A DNA stretch of 18,979 nucleotides from DASXUG01 sp964620425 (lineage in GTDB: Bacteria; Pseudomonadota; Gammaproteobacteria; Burkholderiales; Methylophilaceae): the NCBI GenBank assembly GCA_964620425.1, contig CAZUGV010000018.1:1-18979 (forward strand). The letters are read 5' to 3'. Each line of letters opens with the position of its first letter. Positions within the stretch are counted from its first letter, which is position 1. The notes beneath the pieces were generated by a model. That model worked only from the letters and a program-made list of their open reading frames with translations. It was not told the origin of the DNA and made no database searches. Positions 1 to 6,671 of this stretch are shown piece after piece. Both the position numbers and the translations under genes were made by a program.

Positions 1-77
1 TGGTCGGCGTGGAGAGATTCGAACTCCCGACATCCTGCTCCCAAAGCAGGCGCGCTACCAGGCTACGCTACACGCCG
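1..77 (-). tRNA. tRNA-Pro, anticodon UGG
   Basis: Read on the minus strand, this folds as a complete tRNA. The acceptor stem CGGCGTG pairs with CACGCCG, followed by discriminator A and an encoded CCA end. The T arm contains GTTCGAATC, and the anticodon loop reads CTTTGGGA with anticodon TGG, which decodes CCA and other proline codons. The D arm carries AGCGTAGCCTGGTAGCGC. The first base pair is C-G, as expected for bacterial tRNA-Pro. The gene is complete, with its CCA end exactly at the window edge. Its own promoter lies just upstream at 88-116. Confidence 0.97.
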
Positions 78-87
78 AAGAGGCAGA

Positions 88-116
88 AATATACATGAAC
101 ACTCCGTTTTGGTCAA
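88..116 (-). promoter_or_regulatory. Promoter of the tRNA-Pro gene
   Basis: On the minus strand a -35 box TTGACC (111-116) and a -10 box TATATT (88-93) are separated by exactly 17 nt. The start would fall near 81, only a few bases before the mature tRNA 5' end at 77. The sequence between the -10 and the tRNA is C-rich (TTCTGCCTC), which resembles a GC-rich discriminator of stringently controlled promoters. The region upstream of the -35 is AT-rich and could act as an UP element. Spacing and match are seen directly; stringent control is inference. Confidence 0.75.
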
Positions 117-200
117 ATCTATTCTGCAAGAAATGCATAAAAAATCAGATTAGCCTGTTAAAATAGCAGATTATTTTTATACTTCTTCAAGTTGTTAGCT

Positions 201-1067
201 ATGTCCGCACAAATTATTAACGGTAAATTAATCGCAGAAAATATGCTGCTAGAGATCAAGGAACGTATCAACACGAGGCTAGCCCAAAACAAACGTGCGC
301 CTGGGCTTGCGGTTATTTTAATCGGCGGAGACCCAGCCTCTAGCGTATATGTGCGCAACAAACGCGCTGCCTGCGAAAAAGTTGGTATACGCTCAGTTGC
401 GTATGACTTGGCAGAAAGCACCAGTGAAGCTGACTTACTTACGCTGATTCAACAATTAAATGCGGATGACAGCATAGACGGAATTTTGGTGCAATCACCC
501 TTACCTGCTCAAATCAATGAAAAATTAGTCATTGAGCATATCAGTGCCGATAAAGATGTTGATGGCTTTCACCCTTACAATATTGGCAGACTGGCTGTGC
601 GCCAGCCCACATTACGTTCTTGCACCCCGTTTGGCGTGATTAAAATGCTTCATGCAACTGGCATATCCTTGATGGGCTTAGACGCTGTAGTTGTTGGTGT
701 TTCAAATCATGTTGGTAGGCCAATGGCATTGGAACTCCTACTAGCAGGTTGCACCGTCACTTGCTGCCACCGACACACCAAGGATTTGCGAGCCAATGTT
801 GAGCGTGCTGATTTAGTCGTTGTGGCGGCAGGTAAGCCAGGACTAGTTAAAGGTGAGTGGATTAAACAAGGCGCCGTGGTCATTGATATTGGGATTAACC
901 GCCTACCTGATGGCAGCCTTTGCGGAGACGTTGACTTTAAAAGCGCAAAAGAGCGTGCGGGCTGGATTACCCCAGTTCCTGGAGGTGTGGGGCCGATGAC
1001 GGTTGCAACGCTAATGGCAAATACACTGCAAGCACTTGAGTTATTTGAAAATAAGGGCGCATTCTAA
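201..1067 (+). CDS. folD: Bifunctional methylenetetrahydrofolate dehydrogenase / methenyltetrahydrofolate cyclohydrolase
   Basis: A 288-residue protein of normal FolD length. It interconverts 5,10-methylene-THF, 5,10-methenyl-THF and 10-formyl-THF with NADP in the cytoplasm, supplying formyl groups for purines and formyl-Met. Visible signatures are YVRNKRAACEK at about 50-60 with the catalytic lysine K54, QSPLP near 100, DVDGFHP near 120, the nucleotide-binding stretch VVGVSNHVGRPM, and the C-terminal PGGVGPMTVATL. The ATG at 201 is preferred over the in-frame TTG at 192 because MSAQIINGK matches the usual family start; no strong Shine-Dalgarno sequence is visible for either. It diverges from the tRNA-Pro gene and precedes dksA by 108 nt. 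In a methylotroph it would also take part in C1 oxidation or assimilation, but that depends on the tentative taxonomy. Confidence 0.97.
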   Translation: MSAQIINGKLIAENMLLEIKERINTRLAQNKRAPGLAVILIGGDPASSVYVRNKRAACEKVGIRSVAYDLAESTSEADLLTLIQQLNADDSIDGILVQSPLPAQINEKLVIEHISADKDVDGFHPYNIGRLAVRQPTLRSCTPFGVIKMLHATGISLMGLDAVVVGVSNHVGRPMALELLLAGCTVTCCHRHTKDLRANVERADLVVVAAGKPGLVKGEWIKQGAVVIDIGINRLPDGSLCGDVDFKSAKERAGWITPVPGGVGPMTVATLMANTLQALELFENKGAF

Positions 1068-1082
1068 TCCTTTCTTTAAGGC

Positions 1083-1110
1083 TTGCATATTCACATAATC
1101 AGTGTACACT
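1083..1110 (+). promoter_or_regulatory. Possible dksA promoter
   Basis: In the 108-nt folD-dksA gap, TTGCAT (1083-1088) and TACACT (1105-1110) are 16 nt apart, a fair sigma-70 match with four conserved positions in the -10. The rest of the gap is AT-rich and holds no terminator, so dksA could also be read through from folD. This is a motif match only. Confidence 0.35.
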
Positions 1111-1175
1111 TTGCACCGCTTTAAATTTATGTTAGTAAATTTTTTATTTTTGTATTTTGAAAGTTCAAGGCACAT

Positions 1176-1598
1176 ATGGCAGAAGCTATAACAAAACAAT
1201 TTGTTCCTTACCAAGCAACACCTGATGAAGAGTATATGAACGAGAAGCAACATAACCACTTCCGTAAAATACTTAACGACTGGAAATCAGAGCTTAGTCA
1301 CGATATTGACCGTACCGTGCATACCATGCAAGACGAAGTAACAATGTTTGCTGACCCGAATGACCGCGCGAGCCAAGAGTCTGACATGGCTCTAGAACTT
1401 CGAAACCGAGACCGTGAGCGCAAACTAATCAAAAAAATTGATGAGACGCTCACGAAAATTGACCAAGGTGAATATGGGTATTGCAATGGTTGCGGCATTG
1501 AAATTGGTCTTAAACGCTTAGAAGCAAGACCAACTGCCACACTTTGTATTGACTGTAAAACATTAGATGAGATGCGTGAAAAACAAGTAGCAAAATGA
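1176..1598 (+). CDS. dksA: RNA polymerase-binding transcription factor DksA
   Basis: A 140-residue DksA. It inserts its coiled-coil into the RNA polymerase secondary channel and, with ppGpp, lowers initiation at rRNA and tRNA promoters and raises it at amino-acid biosynthesis promoters. The coiled-coil tip acidic motif D60-x-x-D63-R-A65 is intact, followed by the highly conserved ELRNRDRERKLIKKI. The zinc site is the classical four-cysteine type, C103-x2-C106 and C124-x2-C127, so it is not the zinc-free DksA2 type. AAGG lies 6 nt before the ATG at 1176. The N terminus (residues 1-25) is short and polar, as usual. It converges on pnp, with a shared terminator 70 nt after its stop. Confidence 0.97.
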   Translation: MAEAITKQFVPYQATPDEEYMNEKQHNHFRKILNDWKSELSHDIDRTVHTMQDEVTMFADPNDRASQESDMALELRNRDRERKLIKKIDETLTKIDQGEYGYCNGCGIEIGLKRLEARPTATLCIDCKTLDEMREKQVAK

Positions 1599-1668
1599 CT
1601 TTTTAGCTACATTCAGCATTACTTTGCGCACAGAAAACTTTTAGTAATATCTTAACAATACATTTATA

Positions 1669-1702
1669 CAATAAAAAGCCCGCTTTTGCGGGCTTTTTAT
1701 TG
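1669..1702. terminator. Bidirectional intrinsic terminator between dksA and pnp
   Basis: A perfect 15-bp inverted repeat with a TTTT loop at 1684-1687. The inner arms read GCCCGC and GCGGGC, flanked by AAAAA on one side and TTTTT on the other. Because the A-run and T-run are symmetric, the hairpin gives a GC stem followed by a U-tract in both directions. It therefore can stop both dksA (plus) and pnp (minus) transcription, and the two genes converge on it with about 70 nt and 19 nt of spacing. Confidence 0.93.
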
Positions 1703-1720
1703 ACCTACACCGCCTTACTA

Positions 1721-3847
1721 CTATTCAGCAGCTGGTTCACTTGTTTCGTCTGATTCAGGCGCTTCTATAAGCGCTTTCATACTTAAACGTACACGACCTT
1801 TTTCATCAGCCTCTACCACTTTCACCTTGACAACATCGCCCTCTTTTAAGAAATCGGCCACAGCGTTTACACGTTGGTGAGCGATTTGTGAAATGTGTAA
1901 CAGGCCATCTTTACCTGGCAACAATGAAACAATCGCACCAAAATCAAGCAATTTAATCACTGTACCGTCATAAGTTTGGCCAATTTCAACTTCAGCAGTA
2001 ATGGCTTCAATGCGTTTTTTCGCCTCTTCACCCGCATCTGCATTAACACAACCAATCTTGATCGTACCATCTTCTTCAATATCAATTGTTGTGCCAGTTT
2101 CTTCAGTTAACGCACGAATCACCGCACCGCCCTTACCAATCACATCACGGATTTTTTCAGGGTTGATTTTCATGGTAATGATACGTGGTGCAAATGCTGA
2201 AAGCTCTTGACGAGTTTCGCTCATGGCTTCTTTCATGATGCCAAGGATATGCATACGACCTTCTTTAGCTTGGCTCAACGCAACATCCATAATCTCGGTA
2301 GTGATACCTGTGATTTTGATGTCCATTTGCAAAGCGGTAATGCCTTCGCTAGTACCTGCCACTTTAAAGTCCATATCACCAAGATGATCTTCGTCGCCTA
2401 AAATATCGGTCAACACTGCAACGCGGTTGCCTTCTTTAATCAAGCCCATTGCAATACCTGCAACGTGTGCTTTCATTGGCACGCCAGCATCCATCAATGC
2501 CAAGCAACCACCACATACGGAAGCCATTGAGCTTGAGCCGTTTGACTCAGTAATTTCAGATACCACACGCACGGTGTAACCAAACTCTTCTTGGCTTGGC
2601 AAAGCAGCGACCAAAGCACGTTTTGCTAAACGACCGTGACCAATTTCGCGGCGTTTTGGTGTACCCACACGACCAGTTTCACCAGTTGCGTATGGAGGCA
2701 TGTTGTAGTGCAACATAAAGCGGTCTGCATATTCACCTTGCAAAGCATCAATCATTTGCTCATCACGGCCAGTACCTAAGGTTGCAACCACCAAGGCTTG
2801 TGTTTCACCACGTGTAAACAATGCAGAACCGTGTGTACGTGGCAACACGCCTGTACGAATGCTAATCGGACGTACTGTACGCGTATCACGACCATCAATA
2901 CGTGGCTCACCGTTTAAGATTTGACCGCGCACCACTTTAGCTTCCAAGTTAAAGAAAGCGCCTTTGATTTCGTTGGCTTCTGTTGTTGATGTTTCTTCTG
3001 TAATCAACTCAGCCAATACGCGATTTTTGATTTCATCTAACTTGGCAGAACGTGTGCCTTTAGATTTGATTTTGTAAGCTTCGTTGATGTCTGCACCTGC
3101 TAATGCAGTGACTTTTTCAATCACAGCTGTGTTTGGTTCTGGCGGTGTCCAATCCCAAGCGTCTTTACCGACTTCTGCCGCCATTTCGTTAATCATGTTA
3201 ACTACGGCTTGCAATTGCTCGTGACCAAACACCACAGCGCCTAACATTACATCTTCTGGCAACTCTTTCGCTTCTGATTCAACCATCAACACCGCGCTGT
3301 CAGTTGCAGCAACCACTAAATCTAATGCAGTTTCTTTGAGCTGTGTTGCTGTAGGGTTTAGTACGTACTCACCATTGATGTAACCAACACGTGCCGCACC
3401 GATTGGACCGTAGAATGGAATACCTGAAATGGCCAAAGCCGCTGAAGCACCGATAATTGCAGGAATATCCGCATCAATTTCGCTGTCTGATGACATCACA
3501 GTCGCAACGATTTGCACTTCGTTATAAAACGCTTCAGGGAATAATGGACGCAATGGACGATCGATTAAGCGTGAAGTGAGTGTTTCCTTCTCTGAAGGAC
3601 GGCCTTCGCGCTTGAAGAAGCCACCAGGAATCTTACCAGCCGCATAGGTTTTTTCTTGATAATCAACCGTTAATGGAAAAAAATCTTGACCTGCTTTTAC
3701 TTCAGTTTTACCAACAACGGTCACTAAAACAACGGTATCACCATAACTTACCATCACCGCGCCATCTGATTGACGCGCAATTTCGCCCGTTTCTAAGGTG
3801 AGCTCATGCGCACCGTATTGAATACTTTTCTTTACTTTGTTAAACAT
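1721..3847 (-). CDS. pnp: Polyribonucleotide nucleotidyltransferase (PNPase)
   Basis: A 708-residue, full-length PNPase, the phosphate-dependent 3'-to-5' exoribonuclease of mRNA decay and a degradosome partner. The order is: first RNase PH domain (about 1-150), all-helical domain (about 240-310), second RNase PH domain (about 325-545), KH domain with the IGKGG loop (about 555-615) and C-terminal S1 domain (about 620-695). The active-site stretch GDEDHLGDMDFK is present, with D487, D491, D493 and K495 matching E. coli D486, D490, D492 and K494. The tail is short and acidic. AGAGGA lies 7 nt before the ATG at 3847. It follows rpsO on the same strand across a 152-nt gap with a terminator and a leader hairpin, as in many proteobacteria. 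Confidence 0.98.
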   Translation of the reverse strand: MFNKVKKSIQYGAHELTLETGEIARQSDGAVMVSYGDTVVLVTVVGKTEVKAGQDFFPLTVDYQEKTYAAGKIPGGFFKREGRPSEKETLTSRLIDRPLRPLFPEAFYNEVQIVATVMSSDSEIDADIPAIIGASAALAISGIPFYGPIGAARVGYINGEYVLNPTATQLKETALDLVVAATDSAVLMVESEAKELPEDVMLGAVVFGHEQLQAVVNMINEMAAEVGKDAWDWTPPEPNTAVIEKVTALAGADINEAYKIKSKGTRSAKLDEIKNRVLAELITEETSTTEANEIKGAFFNLEAKVVRGQILNGEPRIDGRDTRTVRPISIRTGVLPRTHGSALFTRGETQALVVATLGTGRDEQMIDALQGEYADRFMLHYNMPPYATGETGRVGTPKRREIGHGRLAKRALVAALPSQEEFGYTVRVVSEITESNGSSSMASVCGGCLALMDAGVPMKAHVAGIAMGLIKEGNRVAVLTDILGDEDHLGDMDFKVAGTSEGITALQMDIKITGITTEIMDVALSQAKEGRMHILGIMKEAMSETRQELSAFAPRIITMKINPEKIRDVIGKGGAVIRALTEETGTTIDIEEDGTIKIGCVNADAGEEAKKRIEAITAEVEIGQTYDGTVIKLLDFGAIVSLLPGKDGLLHISQIAHQRVNAVADFLKEGDVVKVKVVEADEKGRVRLSMKALIEAPESDETSEPAAE

Positions 3848-3887
3848 TTTTCATTCCTCTTGATATACCACACTTAACTACACAACA

Positions 3888-3912
3888 TTTACTCTTACTA
3901 TTCTAGAGTAAA
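3888..3912 (-). promoter_or_regulatory. Hairpin in the pnp leader
   Basis: Perfect 8-bp arms AGAGTAAA and TTTACTCT (3905-3912 and 3888-3895) enclose a 9-nt loop, about 40 nt before the pnp start and after the rpsO terminator. In E. coli a double-stranded pnp leader is cut by RNase III and the product is degraded by PNPase, giving autoregulation. This stem is shorter than the E. coli one, so equivalence is only a suggestion. Confidence 0.4.
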
Positions 3913-3922
3913 GCTCCAATGA

Positions 3923-3965
3923 AAAAGCCGAATAACATTGCGGTTTGCAATGCTATTCGGCTTTT
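3923..3965 (-). terminator. Intrinsic terminator after rpsO
   Basis: Two 19-nt arms (3923-3941 and 3947-3965) around a 5-nt loop contain the stem core AAAAGCCGAATA / TATTCGGCTTTT. Read on the minus strand, the only irregular position is a G-U wobble; read on the plus strand it becomes an A-C mismatch. The stem is therefore fully paired only in rpsO-sense RNA, which ends with TTTTTC. It begins about 34 nt after the rpsO stop. Readthrough or processing here would set the pnp-to-rpsO ratio, as in E. coli. Confidence 0.88.
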
Positions 3966-3999
3966 CTTTATTCACAACAATATTGCCAGTGCTACCAAC

Positions 4000-4269
4000 T
4001 TACTTACGGATACCCAAGCTAGTAATCAATGTACGATAACGCGCATTGTCTTTACGTTTTAGGTAATCTAATAATTTACGACGTTGACTAACCAATGCTA
4101 ACAAACCACGACGTGAGTGATGATCTTTTGCATTGCTTTTGAAGTGCTCTGTCAAATAGGTGATACGTGCGCTTAAAAGTGCCACTTGCACTTCTGGACT
4201 ACCTGTATCATTCGGTGCGCGTTGATAATCAGCAACGATTTTTGCTGTTTCTTGAACTGTAATTGCCAT
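4000..4269 (-). CDS. rpsO: 30S ribosomal protein S15
   Basis: An 89-residue protein, exactly the usual S15 length. It binds 16S rRNA at the central-domain three-way junction and contacts 23S rRNA in a bridge. The family features are seen in order: TGSPEVQVALLSARI (about 21-35), LTEHFKSNAKDHHSRRGLL (about 39-57), the basic RRKLLDYLKRKD and the C-terminal YRTLITSLGIRK. The start is ATG at 4269 (MAITVQETAKI). A longer in-frame reading from 4350 adds 27 residues with no homology to S15 and would begin inside the mRNA leader, so I reject it. AGGA is about 10 nt upstream of the chosen ATG. It is paired with pnp downstream. Confidence 0.98.
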   Translation of the reverse strand: MAITVQETAKIVADYQRAPNDTGSPEVQVALLSARITYLTEHFKSNAKDHHSRRGLLALVSQRRKLLDYLKRKDNARYRTLITSLGIRK

Positions 4270-4360
4270 AACTTGATATCCTGTTTTATTTGAGATGTGT
4301 TTTGCGTCAATGTAAAAGCAGGTAACATCATGACCCGCGAATACATTCATTTACAATGAA
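4270..4360 (-). promoter_or_regulatory. rpsO 5' leader with a hairpin at its 5' end
   Basis: From the predicted start near 4360 to the ATG at 4269 the leader is about 90 nt. Its first 15 nt (4346-4360) form a perfect 6-bp hairpin, TTCATT-GTA-AATGAA. S15 is known in several bacterial lineages to bind structured rpsO leaders and repress its own translation, with different RNA folds in different groups. Whether this leader contains such a fold cannot be judged by eye beyond the hairpin. Confidence 0.4.
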
Positions 4361-4366
4361 CCCAAC

Positions 4367-4396
4367 ATTATAAACTTAAAACCATAATATTAACAA
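4367..4396 (-). promoter_or_regulatory. Promoter of rpsO-pnp
   Basis: On the minus strand a perfect -10 TATAAT (4367-4372) is preceded at 18 nt by TTGTTA (4391-4396), a good -35. This gives rpsO its own promoter, needed here because truB is more than 8 kb upstream. It diverges from the tetR promoter, with about 85 nt between them. Confidence 0.7.
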
Positions 4397-4420
4397 GCAC
4401 TTCTATTAAACCACAGACCA

Positions 4421-4448
4421 CCAAACGTACCATTTAGGTAAAGTTTGG
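4421..4448. promoter_or_regulatory. Imperfect dyad between the divergent rpsO and tetR promoters
   Basis: CCAAAC (4421-4426) and GTTTGG (4443-4448) flank an inner TACC (4428-4431) and GGTA (4437-4440) around the centre ATTTA. It overlaps a tandem near-repeat TTTAGGTAAAG / TTTGGTAAAG at 4433-4453. It sits just upstream of the tetR -10 and behind the rpsO -35, a position that fits a regulator-binding site. There is no T-tract, so it is not an intrinsic terminator. The protein that would bind it is unknown. Confidence 0.4.
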
Positions 4449-4479
4449 TAAAGATAGCTGCTGACCGCTCAATTTTATA

Positions 4480-4485
4480 TATAAT
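4480..4485 (+). promoter_or_regulatory. -10 box of the tetR-efflux operon
   Basis: A perfect TATAAT lies 63 nt before the tetR ATG, inside an AT-rich run. No good -35 box is found 16-18 nt upstream; the nearest similar hexamer, CTGACC at 4461-4466, is only 13 nt away. The promoter may be weak or need an activator, perhaps at the dyad 4421-4448. The -10 overlaps the left end of the palindrome at 4481-4512. Confidence 0.5.
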
Positions 4486-4512
4486 AAAAATGAAACGTTT
4501 CATTTTTATTAT
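4481..4512. promoter_or_regulatory. 32-bp perfect palindrome, probable TetR-family operator
   Basis: Every base from 4481 to 4512 pairs with its partner around the centre between 4496 and 4497. The core is TGAAACGTTTCA, flanked by symmetric AT-rich arms. It starts inside the -10 box and ends 35 nt before the adjacent tetR coding region. TetR/AcrR-family repressors bind palindromes of this kind as dimers or pairs of dimers, usually next to their own gene. A bound repressor here would cover the -10 and the transcription start. The symmetry is seen directly; the identity of the repressor is inferred from adjacency. Confidence 0.75.
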
Positions 4513-4547
4513 TGTCTATCACGCAATAGAAACTCTTGATACACACT

Positions 4548-5201
4548 ATGATTGAGTGCACATTACCAAAACATAAGCTTGGGCGACCAAAGCAAGGCAC
4601 GGAGCAGGCCCGTATGGATCAATTGCTTGATACCGCTTTAGATTTGTTCTTGCAAATTGGCTATGCAAACACCAGTATCGCCAAAATCGCGACTGCTGCT
4701 GGTGTTTCAACCCGCACAATTTATAGCCTTTACACAAATAAAGCAGACTTAATGGTTGCTGCTGTGTCACGTATGGTTAACCAAGATTTGTTGGAAATCA
4801 ACAAAGTTTCTCAGTTCGCAAATGCCTCACCTGAAAAAACGCTTCCTGCAATTTGCAAAATTGTTCTTGAGCGCATCACCAGCGACAAGATTATCTCCCT
4901 CTATCGCATGGGAGTTGCCGAGGGGTTTAGATTTCCTGAACTTGCCAAGAAAATGCAATTATGTGGCCCAAAGCGTATTGAAACGATTATCGCTGAATAC
5001 TTAGAGCAACAATCAGCTTTGGGGGTATTGCATATTGTGAATGCGCAACAATCAGCGTCATTATTTCTACATATGCTGATTTCTGAGCCGCGCCATAAGT
5101 TTTTATTCGGTTTTGCAACCCCAGAGTTCGGCTGGAATGCTGAACAACATGTTGAAAACGTAGTCAGAACATTTCTGCACGGAACACTCAAGAAAAAGTG
5201 A
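4548..5201 (+). CDS. TetR/AcrR-family transcriptional regulator of the efflux operon
   Basis: A 217-residue protein from the ATG at 4548. A basic arm with LGRPK (residues 11-15) precedes a typical TetR N-terminal domain: MDQLLDTALDLFLQIGYANT, then the helix-turn-helix SIAKIATAAGVSTRTIYSLY (about 43-62) followed by NKADLM. The C-terminal half is the ligand-binding and dimer domain; its end (RHKFLFGFATPEFG) looks like the AefR-like group of C-terminal domains. The inducer cannot be told. An in-frame TTG at 4536 would add four residues; neither start has a good Shine-Dalgarno sequence. The stop is only 9 nt from the next gene, so the repressor is very probably cotranscribed with the pump and controls it, and itself, through the palindrome at 4481-4512. 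Confidence 0.9.
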   Translation: MIECTLPKHKLGRPKQGTEQARMDQLLDTALDLFLQIGYANTSIAKIATAAGVSTRTIYSLYTNKADLMVAAVSRMVNQDLLEINKVSQFANASPEKTLPAICKIVLERITSDKIISLYRMGVAEGFRFPELAKKMQLCGPKRIETIIAEYLEQQSALGVLHIVNAQQSASLFLHMLISEPRHKFLFGFATPEFGWNAEQHVENVVRTFLHGTLKKK

Positions 5202-5210
5202 CTTAATTAA

Positions 5211-6671
5211 ATGAACATCTCCCACCAATCAAACATCACTCGCAAACTGAGCCTGGTAACGTCTTTATTGCTTTTAAGTGTATTGAACACTCACTGTAGC
5301 TTGATTCCAGAGTTTCAACCGACTGCTGTGAAAACACCAACCACTTGGCATGCGCCATTACCACACGGAGGTAACGCTGAAAACCTGATGGATTGGTGGA
5401 AGCAATTTAACGACCCTACACTTAATACACTATTGGGAGCGGCAGAACGCGCAAACCCTTCATTAGATATTGCCATGGCCAATATCAAAGTGGCTCGGGC
5501 AGCAGCTGGTATTGCGCGAGCAAACCGACTTCCTAGCTTTTCGGGCAACGCATCTGACACACGCTCCAAAAGTAATGCGGCATTTGGTAACAACGCTTTT
5601 TCAAACATTATTGAGACAAGTAAAACCTCTATAGACGCTAGCTGGGAGCTTGATTTATTTGGTGCCATCAAATACTCTCAGCAGGCGGCACAAGCAAGAT
5701 TGCAAGCTAAGCAGAGCGACTGGCACGACGCCAGAATAAGTCTTGCTGCTGAAGTGGCGAATAATTACTTGGATTACCGCACATGCCAACGCTTAACCAA
5801 TGCGTATCAACAACAACTAGACTCAAAAAATGAAACAGTACGTTTAACCAATATAAAAACCAAGGCTGGTTTTGCTGCGCCAGCCGATGCGGCTTTAGCG
5901 GAAGCAAGCGCAAAAAGTACCGAATCCACTTTAATAGCGCAACAAGCGCAATGTGACATCACAGTGAAATCTTTGGTCGCCCTTACAGGCATGGATGAAC
6001 CTCAACTAAAAACAACATTAGTCGATGGCATCGCCATATTACCTGAGCCGAATTTATTTAAAGTAGATACAATCCCAGCAGACATAGTGAGGCAACGTCC
6101 AGATTTATTCTCTAGCGAACTTGCCATTGCCGCTGCCTATGCCGATATGGGCAACGCCGAGGCCAATCGCTACCCCAACTTTTCATTAAATGGTTCGATT
6201 GGCTTTTCGTCCACCTCGGTACGTGGCGGCAGCATCAGTGGTGACACTTGGTCTTTTGGCCCTTCACTTTCTATACCGATTTTTAACGCTGGCAAACTAA
6301 AAGCTCAAGTAACTAGTGCTGAGGGGAAATATGAGCTCGCCATCGCCACGCACCAACAGAACGTGCGAAATGCCATCAAAGAGGTTGAGCAAGCGTTAGT
6401 CAACTTACAGAGTGCAACACAACGCGTGCAACTTGAGCAAGTGAGCACAGCACAATATCAGCAATACTTTCAAGCCACCGAAATCAACTGGAAATCAGGA
6501 GGCGCAAGTTTACTAACACTTGAAGACGCGCGCCGCCAAGCGATTAATGCTGAGATAACCCTGTTTAACCAAGAGCGCGATCGGGTCAAATATTGGATTG
6601 CATTGTACAAAGCCATTGGCGGCGGTTGGTATGTGAGCAATCAAAACAAAAAATCTGGAGAAAAATTATGA
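5211..6671 (+). CDS. Efflux outer membrane factor (NodT/OprM-type OMF)
   Basis: A 486-residue TolC-like channel of the NodT group, which spans the outer membrane and periplasm and docks on the RND pump. After a hydrophobic signal (about 12-27) it shows typical OMF signatures: WWKQFNDPTLNTLL near 65, SWELDLFGAIK near 145, a first long helical repeat, VRQRPDLFSSELAIAAAYADMG near 290-310 with RYPNFSLNGSIGFSS, the second barrel segment WSFGPSLSIPIFNAGKLKA and a final ALVNLQSATQR helix. The putative lipidation cysteine C29 is preceded by N-T-H, a poor lipobox. It starts 9 nt after tetR without a clear ribosome binding site, suggesting translational coupling, and its TGA overlaps the ATG of the adaptor gene. 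Confidence 0.93.
   Translation: MNISHQSNITRKLSLVTSLLLLSVLNTHCSLIPEFQPTAVKTPTTWHAPLPHGGNAENLMDWWKQFNDPTLNTLLGAAERANPSLDIAMANIKVARAAAGIARANRLPSFSGNASDTRSKSNAAFGNNAFSNIIETSKTSIDASWELDLFGAIKYSQQAAQARLQAKQSDWHDARISLAAEVANNYLDYRTCQRLTNAYQQQLDSKNETVRLTNIKTKAGFAAPADAALAEASAKSTESTLIAQQAQCDITVKSLVALTGMDEPQLKTTLVDGIAILPEPNLFKVDTIPADIVRQRPDLFSSELAIAAAYADMGNAEANRYPNFSLNGSIGFSSTSVRGGSISGDTWSFGPSLSIPIFNAGKLKAQVTSAEGKYELAIATHQQNVRNAIKEVEQALVNLQSATQRVQLEQVSTAQYQQYFQATEINWKSGGASLLTLEDARRQAINAEITLFNQERDRVKYWIALYKAIGGGWYVSNQNKKSGEKL

Noticed and set aside
1041..1259. 72-residue minus-strand frame across the folD-dksA gap
   Set aside because: Low complexity, overlaps both genes and their control region, no ribosome binding site or family signature.
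4270..4350. 27-codon in-frame extension of rpsO
   Set aside because: It lies in the predicted 5' leader, has no S15 homology, and the internal ATG at 4269 gives the exact usual length of 89 residues with a ribosome binding site.
4433..4453. Tandem TTTAGGTAAAG / TTTGGTAAAG as a CRISPR or iteron-like array
   Set aside because: Only two short copies without spacers. It is better read as part of the dyad at 4421-4448.
6593..6667. 25-codon upstream extension of the adaptor gene
   Set aside because: It lies within the 3' end of the outer membrane factor gene. The ATG at 6668 has a GGAG and begins a normal membrane anchor.
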